NCBI GenBank assembly: GCA_029240815.1
Contig: JARDZO010000189.1
Coordinates: 1-11,043 of the forward strand
Reading direction: 5' to 3'
DNA length: 11,043 nucleotides
Source: Brevibacillus sp.
Lineage (GTDB): Bacteria > Bacillota > Bacilli > Brevibacillales > Brevibacillaceae
The translations under genes and the position numbers were made by a program. Position 1 is the first letter of the stretch; every line of letters starts with the position of its first letter. Under the pieces are notes generated by a model that saw only the letters and a program-made list of their open reading frames with translations, searched no databases and was not told where the DNA came from. Below, piece after piece: positions 1 through 6,859 of the stretch.

Positions 1-174
1 GTACACCATCGACTCGTACATTCGACGCCCGTATAGGTAGGTGCCAATCGGACGCTCGAAGTCAGTCCAGAACGCAAACACCTCGTCATCGGAGATCGTC
101 CACTCAATATTGCCGCGCTCGTCCTCCATGTAACCGTCCAAAGATACGTTAATAGGGTAGATCAGTTTAGCCAT
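1..174 (-). CDS. RibD-C/DHFR-family reductase, N-terminal part (runs off the window)
   Basis: The first 58 codons of a minus-strand gene are present and the rest lies beyond the left edge. The translation begins MAKLIYPINVSLDGYMEDE and continues through a GTYLYGRRMYE segment. The opening beta strand with SLDGY and the later YGRRMYE are typical of the RibD C-terminal / dihydrofolate-reductase-like family (YyaP/YwjB type), which binds NADPH in a Rossmann-like fold. Physiological substrates of most stand-alone members are unknown. The ATG at 174 is preceded by GGAGGG about ten bases upstream, a slightly long but usable spacing. No frameshift is seen in the visible part. It is separated from the PTS operon by degenerate DNA and is probably unrelated to it. 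The family call is fairly sure; the function is not. Confidence 0.82.
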   Translation of the reverse strand, partial: MAKLIYPINVSLDGYMEDERGNIEWTISDDEVFAFWTDFERPIGTYLYGRRMYESMVY

Positions 175-283
175 TTCAATAACGCCCTCCAATTTTCAGT
201 TTCCAACGTAACCAAGGCCTGCCCCTTCTGAAGTTGAACAAAGAAACATCCATTTTTATATTAATACATATTTAGAAGTATTG

Positions 284-308
284 TGCCCTTTAGCATAACG
301 AGGCTGCC
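284..308 (+). repeat. 25-bp imperfect repeat, copy 1
   Basis: This copy matches positions 853-877 at 20 of 25 bases without a gap. Both begin with TGCCC, share TTAGC in the middle and end in GCTGCC. Its end forms part of the 5' arm of the terminator at 302-326. It is non-coding. Confidence 0.45.
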
Positions 309-333
309 GAATTATCACCGGCAGCCCTTTTTT
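302..333 (+). terminator. Orphan plus-strand intrinsic terminator
   Basis: GGCTGCCG (302-309) pairs perfectly with CGGCAGCC (319-326) across a 9-nt loop and is followed by C and six T. On the minus strand the same hairpin is followed by TCGTTATGC, so only the plus orientation looks like a terminator. No plus-strand gene is visible between position 1 and the hairpin. It may be the remnant of a lost gene or may end an antisense or short transcript. The first stem arm overlaps the end of a 25-bp imperfect repeat (284-308). Confidence 0.6.
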
Positions 334-384
334 GTGTTTGATCAGCTATCGAAGTCCGTTAGCTCAAGGTATAAGCAAGTAAAC

Positions 385-773
385 CTACATATCTGATATT
401 CCTGGTTTCCATCCTACTTCTTGCGACCAAGTATGAGCTTTCTGTAAAATATCCCAAACAATCGGTCCTTTTCCTTCAACATATTTAGGACGATCATTCT
501 TATGAAGTTCCATTAATCGATGTTTTTCTTGAGCGGACCTTAACCAATCTATAGGGTGTACTCGTAAATAATCTCTAAAAAGTAAAGTGATTTTTTTATA
601 GATATTTGGATATCAATGATTGGCTTTGCATCCAGACCAATAACAGAAGTTGAGCCGACATGATCAATACGAATAGCTAAATCCCCCAAAGAAGTTCTTA
701 ATTTTGAAGCGATATCACCGAACATACTTTTCCATTCAGGGTCATGTTTAGATATCCTCCATTGATCATCCAT
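385..773 (-). pseudogene. GrpB/UPF0157-family gene, internally deleted and frameshifted
   Basis: The N-terminal half starts at an ATG at 773 with AAAGGAG six bases upstream. It encodes family features: a D-P-E-W segment, DLAIRIDHVGSTSV, and a GL.AKPIIDIQ motif (GrpB proteins are nucleotidyltransferase-fold proteins). After IDIQIS the frame runs into an A7 tract (591-597, plus strand T7) and reaches a stop at 549. In another frame directly beyond the tract the C-terminal part resumes with LLFRDYLRVHP and runs through a K-Y-V-E-G-K-G-P-I-V-W-D segment to a TAG at 385. The middle of the family, about 50 residues with the usual R-x-H-x-H-V region, is missing. The gene therefore has an internal deletion with the frames out of register at the join, and is very likely non-functional. 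Confidence 0.8.
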
Positions 774-852
774 GGTAAACTCCTTTGATTGTATTGTTTT
801 TAAAATTTTAAATAAATTTTACCACAAATTGGTCAGCTTCATTATACATAAC

Positions 853-877
853 TGCCCGTTAGCTTAGCGCAGCTGCC
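853..877 (+). repeat. 25-bp imperfect repeat, copy 2
   Basis: This is the second copy of the element at 284-308, with 20 of 25 positions identical. It lies upstream of the broken GrpB-family gene, between it and the gene fragment at 907-1203. The two copies therefore flank the GrpB pseudogene in the same orientation, about 570 bp apart. Confidence 0.45.
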
Positions 878-906
878 AGTCTACAACTTTATTATCCAGT
901 CCAACA

Positions 907-1203
907 CTATATTAATCTGTCTAAAACTTTATTAGCTTTGCACATGTACACTTCGAATTGTATATCATCACCCATTAGGTTGATTGTGAAACCGTTTTGG
1001 ATGCTTTCCCTGTCGGTTCCAGGAGTAAATTCCTTCGTAGGAGGTGCATCTGGATCATCCGGGTCAGGTTTTTCTTCGCACTTCTCGTAGCTTACATCAA
1101 AATCAACTTTGTAAGGCACATCGATCTGGAGCGAGTCAGCTTTCACAACATAATCCTCCGAATTGAGCTCCATTGCCCATGTCTGAGTATCGGTACGGTC
1201 GTT
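907..1203 (-). pseudogene. Unrecognised gene fragment, probably truncated at its 5' end
   Basis: The minus strand is open from just after a TGA at 1204-1206 to a TAG at 907, about 98 codons. The first ATG is at 1173 and has no ribosome binding site, while the reading frame continues sensibly upstream of it (N-D-R-T-D-T-Q-T-W-A). That fits a 3' gene fragment better than a complete small gene. The peptide is acidic. It has alternating hydrophobic residues suggesting beta strands (DVPYKVDFDVSYEKC) and a D/P-rich linker (EEKPDPDDPDAPP), as in extracellular or phage structural proteins. There is no signal peptide or membrane segment in what remains. I do not recognise the family. It could also be a short real gene with a poor start. 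Confidence 0.4.
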
Positions 1204-1243
1204 TCATCAAAGATATTACTTTACTTTGTATACTCAGTTTTGA

Positions 1244-1372
1244 ATTGAGCGCCCTAGTTCTTTTCAATTCTTGGTCCTGAAGCGGACATCGGTAGATGAC
1301 GGATACTTCGATGAATTGAGAAAAGCCGCCCGTCGATTTGATAGTGATTCGCTATCAGGAGCAACCGTTTAA
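1244..1372 (+). pseudogene. Possible C-terminal remnant of a plus-strand gene
   Basis: Between a TGA at 1241 and a TAA at 1370, plus-strand frame 2 reads 42 codons with a protein-like composition, including FQFLVLKRTSVDDGYFDELR followed by a basic helix-like stretch. It has no usable start codon or ribosome binding site, so it would be the tail of a truncated gene. Its end overlaps the last codons of ptsI on the other strand (1355-1372). The family is not recognised. A chance open frame is a real possibility. Confidence 0.2.
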
Positions 1373-3079
1373 AACCAAAACAGAATCAGCTACATATTTC
1401 CTTATCTCTGCCGAGCTTCCCATTTGCAAGACTTCTTTTGCCATCCTCTTCATCGACTGATATTCAAGGCTCCCTATTATTTTCCTTGCTTCTAAAATGG
1501 ATGGTGGACTCATGCTGAACTCATCTAAGCCCATTCCCAATAAGAGCGGGATCAGATCAGGATCACCTGCAATCTCCCCGCACATTCCCACCCATATCCC
1601 TTCTTTATGTCCGTTTTCAATGACGGTTTTAATCAAACGCAAAACAGCTGGATGGAACGGATCATACAAAGGGGCAATTTTTTCATTCATCCGATCAACT
1701 GCAACCGTATATTGGATAAGGTCATTGGTTCCAATACTAAAAAAGTCAACTTCTTTTGCAAACAGATCGGAGATAATGGCAGCAGCCGGAATTTCGATCA
1801 TCATCCCGATCTCCACATTCTTATTGAATGGGACCTTTTTCATTTCAAGTTCAACACGAATTTCGTTGACAATCGATTTCGCTTCACGGAGTTCCTGAAG
1901 ATTTGAAATCATGGGAAACATAATTTTCATATTTCCATATAAGGATGCCCTCAGCATTGCTCTAATTTGTGTTTGAAAAATTTCTTTTTGATCAAGGCAT
2001 AGGCGGATAGCCCGGTATCCTAAAAACGGATTCATTTCATCCGGAATAGGCAGATAGCTGAGCTTTTTATCCCCCCCGATGTCCAATGTCCTGATGACCA
2101 CTGGCCTACCCTCTATCTTTTCAAGCACTTCTTTATATGCGATAAATTGATCTTCTTCTGTTGGGAGCATGTCTCGGTCCATATATAAAAATTCGGTTCG
2201 GAATAGACCAACCCCCTCTGCTCCGTTCTGTAGGACTCTTTCGACATCACCAGGAGTCCCAATATTAGCTGCAAGCTCCACTTTTGTGCCGTCCTTCGTT
2301 AGGGAAGGAGCGTCTTTGTATTGCAGAAGAGCCTTTTTTAGATCCTGGTTCATGGTCTGTTTCCCGAAGTAGTCTGCAAGCAGTTTTGCAGAAGGGTTTA
2401 CTAGAACCTCCCCTTTCTCACCGTCCAGGATCAAGACGTCCCCGCTGCTTATCACCTTCGTCGCATTACCTGCTCCCACAACGGCTGGTATATCTAAGGA
2501 TTGGGCCATTATCGCGGTATGTGAGGTTCCCCCACCAGTGTCCGTTACGATGCCCAGTATATTTTCCTTGTCCAATTGTGCTGTTTCAGATGGAGTGAGG
2601 TCTTCTGCCACTAGAATACATTCATAGGCTAGCTGGTGAGAAGAAGCATCATGCACTCCCAGCAAAATCTGATTTAGCCTTTTCGCAATATCTTTTATGT
2701 CTGCGACTCTTTCCCTGAAATAGGCGTCGTCTAGGGCCTCAAACCTCGATGCGATGGTGTTGACAGTCTGTTGCAAAGCGTACTCAGCATTCACGCTCTC
2801 TGACCCGATCATCTGGACAACATGGTCTGTTATCTCCGGGTCTTCCAGCATGAGCAGATGCGCCTCAAATATTTCCGCTTGTTTCGGACCAAGTTTTTTT
2901 CCCGTTTGGCTTTTCAAGGCGCGCAATTGATCTTTTGCTGTTTCAAGTGCTGAATGAAACCGCCTTATTTCTGATTGGGCATCCTCTGCAAGCCTTTTTA
3001 TAACTTCCAGTTTGGCTTGCGCAATAACGAGTGCTTTTCCTATCGCGATGCCCTTGGATGCGGCTATCCCCTTTATCAA
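1355..3079 (-). CDS. ptsI: Phosphoenolpyruvate-protein phosphotransferase (PTS enzyme I)
   Basis: Enzyme I takes phosphate from PEP onto a histidine and passes it to HPr, the first step of the cytoplasmic PTS relay. The 574-residue product is of normal length and has all parts. The HPr-binding/phosphohistidine domain carries the active His187 in GGGTSHTAIM; family members usually have R where this has the third G. The PEP-binding TIM barrel has Arg294 (GLFRTEF), Arg330 (VIRTLDIGGDK), FSIGTNDLIQY at 447-457 and catalytic Cys500 (VGMCGEIAGD). The start is TTG at 3079, chosen because AGAGGTG lies seven bases upstream and the protein begins MIKGIAASKGIAIG as expected. It follows nanE by 19 bp and is last in the operon. 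No good terminator is seen after the TGA. Being operon-borne together with HPr, it probably serves this transporter, although it could also be the cell's general EI. Confidence 0.97.
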   Translation of the reverse strand: MIKGIAASKGIAIGKALVIAQAKLEVIKRLAEDAQSEIRRFHSALETAKDQLRALKSQTGKKLGPKQAEIFEAHLLMLEDPEITDHVVQMIGSESVNAEYALQQTVNTIASRFEALDDAYFRERVADIKDIAKRLNQILLGVHDASSHQLAYECILVAEDLTPSETAQLDKENILGIVTDTGGGTSHTAIMAQSLDIPAVVGAGNATKVISSGDVLILDGEKGEVLVNPSAKLLADYFGKQTMNQDLKKALLQYKDAPSLTKDGTKVELAANIGTPGDVERVLQNGAEGVGLFRTEFLYMDRDMLPTEEDQFIAYKEVLEKIEGRPVVIRTLDIGGDKKLSYLPIPDEMNPFLGYRAIRLCLDQKEIFQTQIRAMLRASLYGNMKIMFPMISNLQELREAKSIVNEIRVELEMKKVPFNKNVEIGMMIEIPAAAIISDLFAKEVDFFSIGTNDLIQYTVAVDRMNEKIAPLYDPFHPAVLRLIKTVIENGHKEGIWVGMCGEIAGDPDLIPLLLGMGLDEFSMSPPSILEARKIIGSLEYQSMKRMAKEVLQMGSSAEIRKYVADSVLVLNGCS

Positions 3080-3098
3080 TGACTTTCACCTCTTACGT

Positions 3099-3824
3099 TT
3101 ATGACGAAATGGATGTGTGTTCAAGGAAACCATCGATCGCTAGAGTCATTCTCTTCGTAATCAGCTGAGGTCGCGTAATCGCAGAGCCGACTACCACGGA
3201 ATGCGCCCCTAATTTCATTGCCTTTACGACGTCCTCAGGAGTCCAAAATCTCCCTTCTGCATACACGGGGATTTTCACCTTTTCTGCCAAGCTGATAATG
3301 ATCTCGAAATCGGGCGCCTTAAAGTTATCAGCAGGATTATAGACCGGGTTTTTGAGGTAATGCTCATACCCTGCAAGCGTTGTCGCGATCATATCTGCAC
3401 CTGCATTCCAAGCGGTTAGCCCTTCCTCGGCATTCGAGACATCCGTCATGACCGGTACCGGGAATCGCTTTTTGATGGCGTCAATAAATTCAGCCGTTGA
3501 TTTTCCATCAGGCTTCAATGAGCTTGTGCCATCGATACATACCATTTCAGCACCCGCTTCCACCACTTCCTCTACCTCGTAAAGGGTCGGGGTAATATAA
3601 GCGAGAGAATTTTCGTACCTCTTTTTTACAATTCCGATGACGGGAATGGACACGGTTTTCTTCACTTCCACGATATTTTCCGTGGAATTAATTCGCAGTC
3701 CCACTGCTCCACCTATTTCCGCAGCGAGTGCCATCCGCGCGATATTCATTGGACCGTAAAAAGGATCTCCCTCGACAGCCTGGCAAGACACTACTAGTCC
3801 TCTTTTCATTTCCGAAACTTCCAA
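3099..3824 (-). CDS. nanE: NanE-type N-acylmannosamine-6-phosphate 2-epimerase, divergent
   Basis: NanE interconverts ManNAc-6-P and GlcNAc-6-P in the cytoplasm. The TIM-barrel signature is clear: GLVVSCQA near the N-terminus, GGAVGLRINS with Arg44, PVIGIVKK with Lys67 (the family's catalytic lysine), ITPT at 77-80, TTLAGY at 148-153, AEGR with Glu190 (the catalytic acid) and VVVGSAITRP. Two points differ from typical members. The usual DAT-x-R-x-RP segment reads DGTSSLKPDG (98-107). The loop after TTLAGY is longer (about 154-173), so the protein is about 240 residues rather than 220-235. The TTG at 3824 is chosen because AAGGGGTG lies six bases upstream. The ATG at 3809 (MKRGLVVSC) is the main alternative, and the GTG at 3833 overlaps that binding site. 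An intrinsic terminator separates it from HPr. The substrate may be a variant of ManNAc-6-P. Confidence 0.88.
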   Translation of the reverse strand: MEVSEMKRGLVVSCQAVEGDPFYGPMNIARMALAAEIGGAVGLRINSTENIVEVKKTVSIPVIGIVKKRYENSLAYITPTLYEVEEVVEAGAEMVCIDGTSSLKPDGKSTAEFIDAIKKRFPVPVMTDVSNAEEGLTAWNAGADMIATTLAGYEHYLKNPVYNPADNFKAPDFEIIISLAEKVKIPVYAEGRFWTPEDVVKAMKLGAHSVVVGSAITRPQLITKRMTLAIDGFLEHTSISS

Positions 3825-3842
3825 TGCCAACACCCCTTATCG

Positions 3843-3877
3843 AAAAAGAAAGCAGCATAAATTCCGGTTTATGCTGC
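3843..3877 (-). terminator. Intrinsic terminator inside the operon, between HPr and nanE
   Basis: On the minus strand GCAGCATAAA (3877-3868) pairs perfectly over ten bases with TTTATGCTGC (3861-3852) around the loop CCGGAA. A TTTCTTTTT tract (3851-3843) follows. It starts 15 bases after the HPr stop codon and ends just before the nanE ribosome binding site. The plus strand has no T tract after the hairpin. There is no room for a promoter between it and nanE, so nanE and ptsI must be read by transcripts that pass it. It should lower their level relative to the genes upstream. Confidence 0.8.
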
Positions 3878-3892
3878 CTACCAAATCACTTT

Positions 3893-4153
3893 CTAATCTT
3901 GAAACGCTTCCACCAGTTCTTTCAATTCCTGTGACGCTTTTTGCTCGTCTTCACCTGATACTTGAATGGTGATTGTCGTTCCCTTCCCTATCCCCAACCC
4001 CATGATGCCGAGGATGCTTTTTCCATTTGCTGTATACGTTTCTTTTTGAATCGTAATCGAAGAGCGATAGGCTTTCGCTTTTTCTACAAATTGAGCGGCT
4101 GGTCTTGCATGCAATCCGAGCTCATTTTTCACTGTGACTTTTGTCTCTATCAT
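3893..4153 (-). CDS. ptsH: HPr family phosphocarrier protein
   Basis: HPr carries phosphate from enzyme I to the EIIA subunit. Started at the ATG at 4153, the product has 86 residues, the family norm. The active histidine then falls exactly at position 15 (LGLHARPAAQFVEKA) and the regulatory serine exactly at 46 (NGKSILGIMGLGIGKG). Ser46 is the site used by HPr kinase/phosphorylase in Firmicutes, so this is a true HPr and not a Crh-like protein lacking the histidine. AGGAG sits seven bases upstream of this ATG. A longer in-frame start at 4189 would add 12 residues, overlap the SIS gene and lack a proper ribosome binding site. It lies 28 bp after the SIS gene, and a terminator follows its stop. 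It probably feeds the EIIA encoded here and the EIIA-like domain of the adjacent activator. Confidence 0.97.
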   Translation of the reverse strand: MIETKVTVKNELGLHARPAAQFVEKAKAYRSSITIQKETYTANGKSILGIMGLGIGKGTTITIQVSGEDEQKASQELKELVEAFQD

Positions 4154-4181
4154 TCCAATTCTCCTATCCTTTCCCTTACTC

Positions 4182-5261
4182 TTACTCAAAGCGCCTTTTA
4201 CTGTTCATAAATCCATGAAAATCAGGATAACGAACGGTTCTCATCTCCACTCCTTTATCCTTTGCCAGTCGGAAAAACAGGACTTGCAGCGGAACAATGT
4301 ATTCGATCGGAGTGAAATCTTCCTCTTCGTGAAAGCTGACGCTGACATTCTTTTCATCTCCGCTCCCGTCATCCTTGATGACCATGAAGGAATGATTCGT
4401 TTTTGTGGAAAAATACTCATTCAGCCGCAAAGCCCGTTCTTTGCTCGCCCCATTGGGGACAATAAAAAAGATAAAGCTGCTCTCATCGATGGCGTTATAA
4501 GGCCCATGCATGAATTCTTCCAATTCATAGACACTTACCGGAAACCTTGATGTCTCCAAAAATTTAAGTCCTGCTTCAAGCGCCGTGCCGTAATTGTTTC
4601 CATAGCCTGAGACGATCAGGGTTTTCGCTTGCAAAAGTTCCTGCCGTTTTTTTTCATACCATTCATCGGCTTTTTGAATTGCCCTTGGAATAGCGTCAAT
4701 GGTCATGGTTAATTCGTTGACGCAGGAGCGGTAACCTTCGTCATCCAGGAAATTCAGATGACGGGCTGTCTCCAATGCTGCCAGATAGAACGCCAGAACC
4801 GTTGCCGTATACCCCTTTGTAGTTGCACCCGCTTCTTCGTCTCCAGAAGGTACGATCATCACGTGATGGGCATGCTCGGTAATGTAGCTGCCATCTTCTG
4901 AAGTCACAGCAATCGCCGGTACTCCCCGCTCATTCGCTTTCATGATACTGTTCACCGCCGCGGTGCTCTCTCCACTCTGCGAAATTCCTACCACTAGGGT
5001 CTCGCTATCTATTACGTTTTCATAGGAAGTAAACGTGTGAGCAGTCTGGACATCGACTTGAATTCGAAGCATTTTTTGCATGAAATATTTGGCGGAGCAA
5101 GCAGCATTATAAGACGAACCCGAGCCGGCCAAAATGATTCGAGAAATCTTGTTCTTTGAAAAAATGTCCACAAAATCACGGGTGATCTGTTTGGAATGAT
5201 CTAGCATCCGTTTCAAGACGACGGGTTGTTCCACAATGTAATCGTACAGTTCCACTGCCAT
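4182..5261 (-). CDS. GlmS-like SIS-domain sugar-phosphate enzyme (deaminase, isomerase or deglycase)
   Basis: The 359-residue protein has two SIS domains and no glutamine amidotransferase domain, like stand-alone GlmS-type isomerases, NagB-II/AgaS deaminases and the GfrE/GfrF/FrlB deglycases. Visible motifs are the first phosphosugar loop GSGSSYNAA (46-54), GISQSGES (92-99), TKGYTATV (148-155), SGYGNNYGTALEAGLKF in the second SIS domain, and EEFMHGPYNAI (248-258) with the family's E and H. The C-terminal tail is R-Y-P-D-F-H-G-F-M-N-S-K. The ATG at 5261 is chosen because AGGGAGAG lies six bases upstream; an in-frame TTG at 5267 abuts that site. It sits between the PTS permease and HPr, so the substrate is probably the 6-phosphate the PTS makes. 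Beside nanE, GlcN-6-P deamination is attractive. In gfr- and frl-type operons similar enzymes split glycated lysine. The reaction cannot be told from sequence. Confidence 0.85.
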   Translation of the reverse strand: MAVELYDYIVEQPVVLKRMLDHSKQITRDFVDIFSKNKISRIILAGSGSSYNAACSAKYFMQKMLRIQVDVQTAHTFTSYENVIDSETLVVGISQSGESTAAVNSIMKANERGVPAIAVTSEDGSYITEHAHHVMIVPSGDEEAGATTKGYTATVLAFYLAALETARHLNFLDDEGYRSCVNELTMTIDAIPRAIQKADEWYEKKRQELLQAKTLIVSGYGNNYGTALEAGLKFLETSRFPVSVYELEEFMHGPYNAIDESSFIFFIVPNGASKERALRLNEYFSTKTNHSFMVIKDDGSGDEKNVSVSFHEEEDFTPIEYIVPLQVLFFRLAKDKGVEMRTVRYPDFHGFMNSKRRFE

Positions 5262-5285
5262 GTTCAACTCTCCCTTTCAATCACT

Positions 5286-6104
5286 TTATAAAAATCCGAT
5301 GACTTTTCCGAAAACTCCAAACACAATTAAACCGATCAAGAGATAGATCACTTTCACCTGCTTTTTATTCAGCAAATAGAAAACAACTAATGTGAGGAGA
5401 AGGGGCAATAAAGAAGGTAGAATTTTATCCAATACTCCTTGAAGTTCGATTTTGGTTCCCGTAAACTCAAACGCTAAGGGTGTATGAAATTCAACCATGG
5501 TTGCCGTCATAGCACCTACTGCCATTAATCCGACGATTGATGCACCCTTTGTGATCTTCTGAGTCAGCCCACTTTCTGAAGCATTGCTCAAAAATTTAAT
5601 CCCCGCCTTATACCCTTGCATGATCCCGTTGATTCGAACAAAATAATGCGGGATATTAAATAGCAGGATGTAGAATAGCAGCCCGACTGCACTTCCCTTA
5701 GAGGTCAGCGATGCACCTATCGCAGCTGCAATCACCCGGAAGGTTCCCCAGAAAAACGTATCCCCGATGCCAGCCAGCGGGCCCATCAACCCTGCTTTTA
5801 CTGCATTGATAGCGTCCGGATTGAATTCCTTTTCCTTTGCATTCTGCTCTTCCATCGCTGTCGTGACTCCCATGATGAAGCTGCCCATCCATGGGGCCGT
5901 ATTGAAAAATTCCAGGTGCCTCTTCAACGCTGCACTCAATTCATCTTTTGTTCGGTACAGCTTTTTCAAAACAGGGATCATGGAGTATGCAAATCCCAAG
6001 GCCTGCATCCGCTCAAAGTTCCAGGACCCCTGTAACGTCAAGGAGCGGAAGAACACCCTCCATAGATCCTTCTTTCCGATCGACTTCTCTACGTCATGGC
6101 TCAT
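5286..6104 (-). CDS. PTS mannose/fructose/sorbose family IID subunit
   Basis: This is one of the two membrane subunits of a mannose-type permease; with IIC it forms the translocation channel. The 272-residue product has the ManZ/LevG pattern: a cytoplasmic N-terminus (LWRVFFRSLTLQGSWNFERM), the segment HLEFFNTAPWMGSFIMGV, and the conserved amphipathic GLMGPLAGIGDTFFWGTFRV. Hydrophobic spans follow (for example LLFYILLFNIPHYFVR) and the C-terminus is very hydrophobic. The ATG at 6104 has AGGA seven bases upstream and overlaps the end of the IIC gene by four bases (ATGA), so the two are translationally coupled. The SIS gene follows after 24 bp. Sugar specificity cannot be read from the sequence. 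Confidence 0.96.
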   Translation of the reverse strand: MSHDVEKSIGKKDLWRVFFRSLTLQGSWNFERMQALGFAYSMIPVLKKLYRTKDELSAALKRHLEFFNTAPWMGSFIMGVTTAMEEQNAKEKEFNPDAINAVKAGLMGPLAGIGDTFFWGTFRVIAAAIGASLTSKGSAVGLLFYILLFNIPHYFVRINGIMQGYKAGIKFLSNASESGLTQKITKGASIVGLMAVGAMTATMVEFHTPLAFEFTGTKIELQGVLDKILPSLLPLLLTLVVFYLLNKKQVKVIYLLIGLIVFGVFGKVIGFL

Positions 6105-6847
6105 ACTGTCATCCTTTCTTCGTCAGCACGATCGTATTGTGAGAGAATCAACGCTATGACAAGGCCGATTAATGCGACGCCCAGAATGTCCAATTTGAGA
6201 TAAGCGGCTAGCAGGAACCCCAGGATGAAAAAGGGAATGAGCTTTTTGCTGATCATCATTTGCAATAGCAAGGCGAATCCGATTGCCGGCAGCAAGAGTG
6301 CACCCGACAACAATCCATCCAGAAGCCACTGAGGCAATGATTTAATGAACGCATCCATCAGCGTAGATCCGATCATCAGCATGGTAAACGTAGGCAAAAA
6401 CCCATTCAGGAAAAATACAGCAAACCCGATTTTATGCATCCGTTCTACCCCGGCGATGTTTCCTTCTGCAGCGTATCGATCGGCTTTGTGAATCAAGGGA
6501 GTGTTGACTACCCTCGCGAGGTCCCCTACCCTGTCAGCGAGCAAAGCCACTGGGACAGCCAATGTGAGAGCTACAGCAGCTCCTTGATTAGACATAATGG
6601 CAAAGGCAGTTCCCAATGCAGATGCGGTAACCACATCTCCCGTACTGGAAGCACCGACTTGGACCGCGCCGATAAAAATTAACTCCAACGTACCTCCGAC
6701 AATAAGACCGGTTTGAAAATCTCCCAATACCAAGCCAACCAGCGGACCGATGATGATGGGTCGTCCAAACATGTTGTCCCCGAGAATTCGGGAGTCGAGA
6801 ATGCCAAATCCGGCGATAATTCCGACTAGGATCGCTTCAAACCACAT
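6101..6847 (-). CDS. PTS mannose/fructose/sorbose family IIC subunit
   Basis: This is the polytopic partner of IID in a mannose-type permease. The 248-residue product starts MWFEAILVGIIAGFGILDSR and continues with PIIIGPLVGLVLGDFQTGLIVGG and LELIFIGAVQVGASSTGDVV, the standard signature of ManY/LevF proteins. Several further hydrophobic spans follow, and the tail is short and charged (QYDRADEERMTV). The ATG at 6847 has AAGGGGG seven bases upstream. It lies 12 bp after the IIB gene and overlaps IID by four bases. The sequence shows no truncation or frameshift. Confidence 0.96.
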   Translation of the reverse strand: MWFEAILVGIIAGFGILDSRILGDNMFGRPIIIGPLVGLVLGDFQTGLIVGGTLELIFIGAVQVGASSTGDVVTASALGTAFAIMSNQGAAVALTLAVPVALLADRVGDLARVVNTPLIHKADRYAAEGNIAGVERMHKIGFAVFFLNGFLPTFTMLMIGSTLMDAFIKSLPQWLLDGLLSGALLLPAIGFALLLQMMISKKLIPFFILGFLLAAYLKLDILGVALIGLVIALILSQYDRADEERMTV

Positions 6848-6859
6848 AGATTTGCCCCC

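Noticed and set aside
880..934. Direct repeat of a 16-base segment (GTCTA-x-AACTTTATTA)
   Set aside because: The copies at 880-895 and 919-934 differ at one base, but they are AT-rich, short and have no associated structure, so chance or local slippage is enough.
997..1248. Plus-strand 83-codon open frame
   Set aside because: It is antisense to the 907-1203 fragment, has no good ribosome binding site, and its composition is not protein-like in any recognised way.
1339..1357. Hairpin TGATAG/CTATCA at the end of ptsI as the operon terminator
   Set aside because: The stem is only six bases on the minus strand and is not followed by a T tract. Its extra wobble pair exists only in the plus-strand RNA.
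3895..3915. Possible CcpA (cre) site over the end of the HPr gene
   Set aside because: The sequence around GGAAGCGTTTCAA resembles a cre site but misses several conserved positions, and it simply encodes the HPr C-terminus. No convincing cre was found at the operon promoter.
4154..4189. Twelve-residue N-terminal extension of HPr
   Set aside because: It would overlap the SIS gene and lacks a spaced ribosome binding site. The ATG at 4153 has AGGAG and puts the active histidine at 15 and the serine at 46, as in the family.
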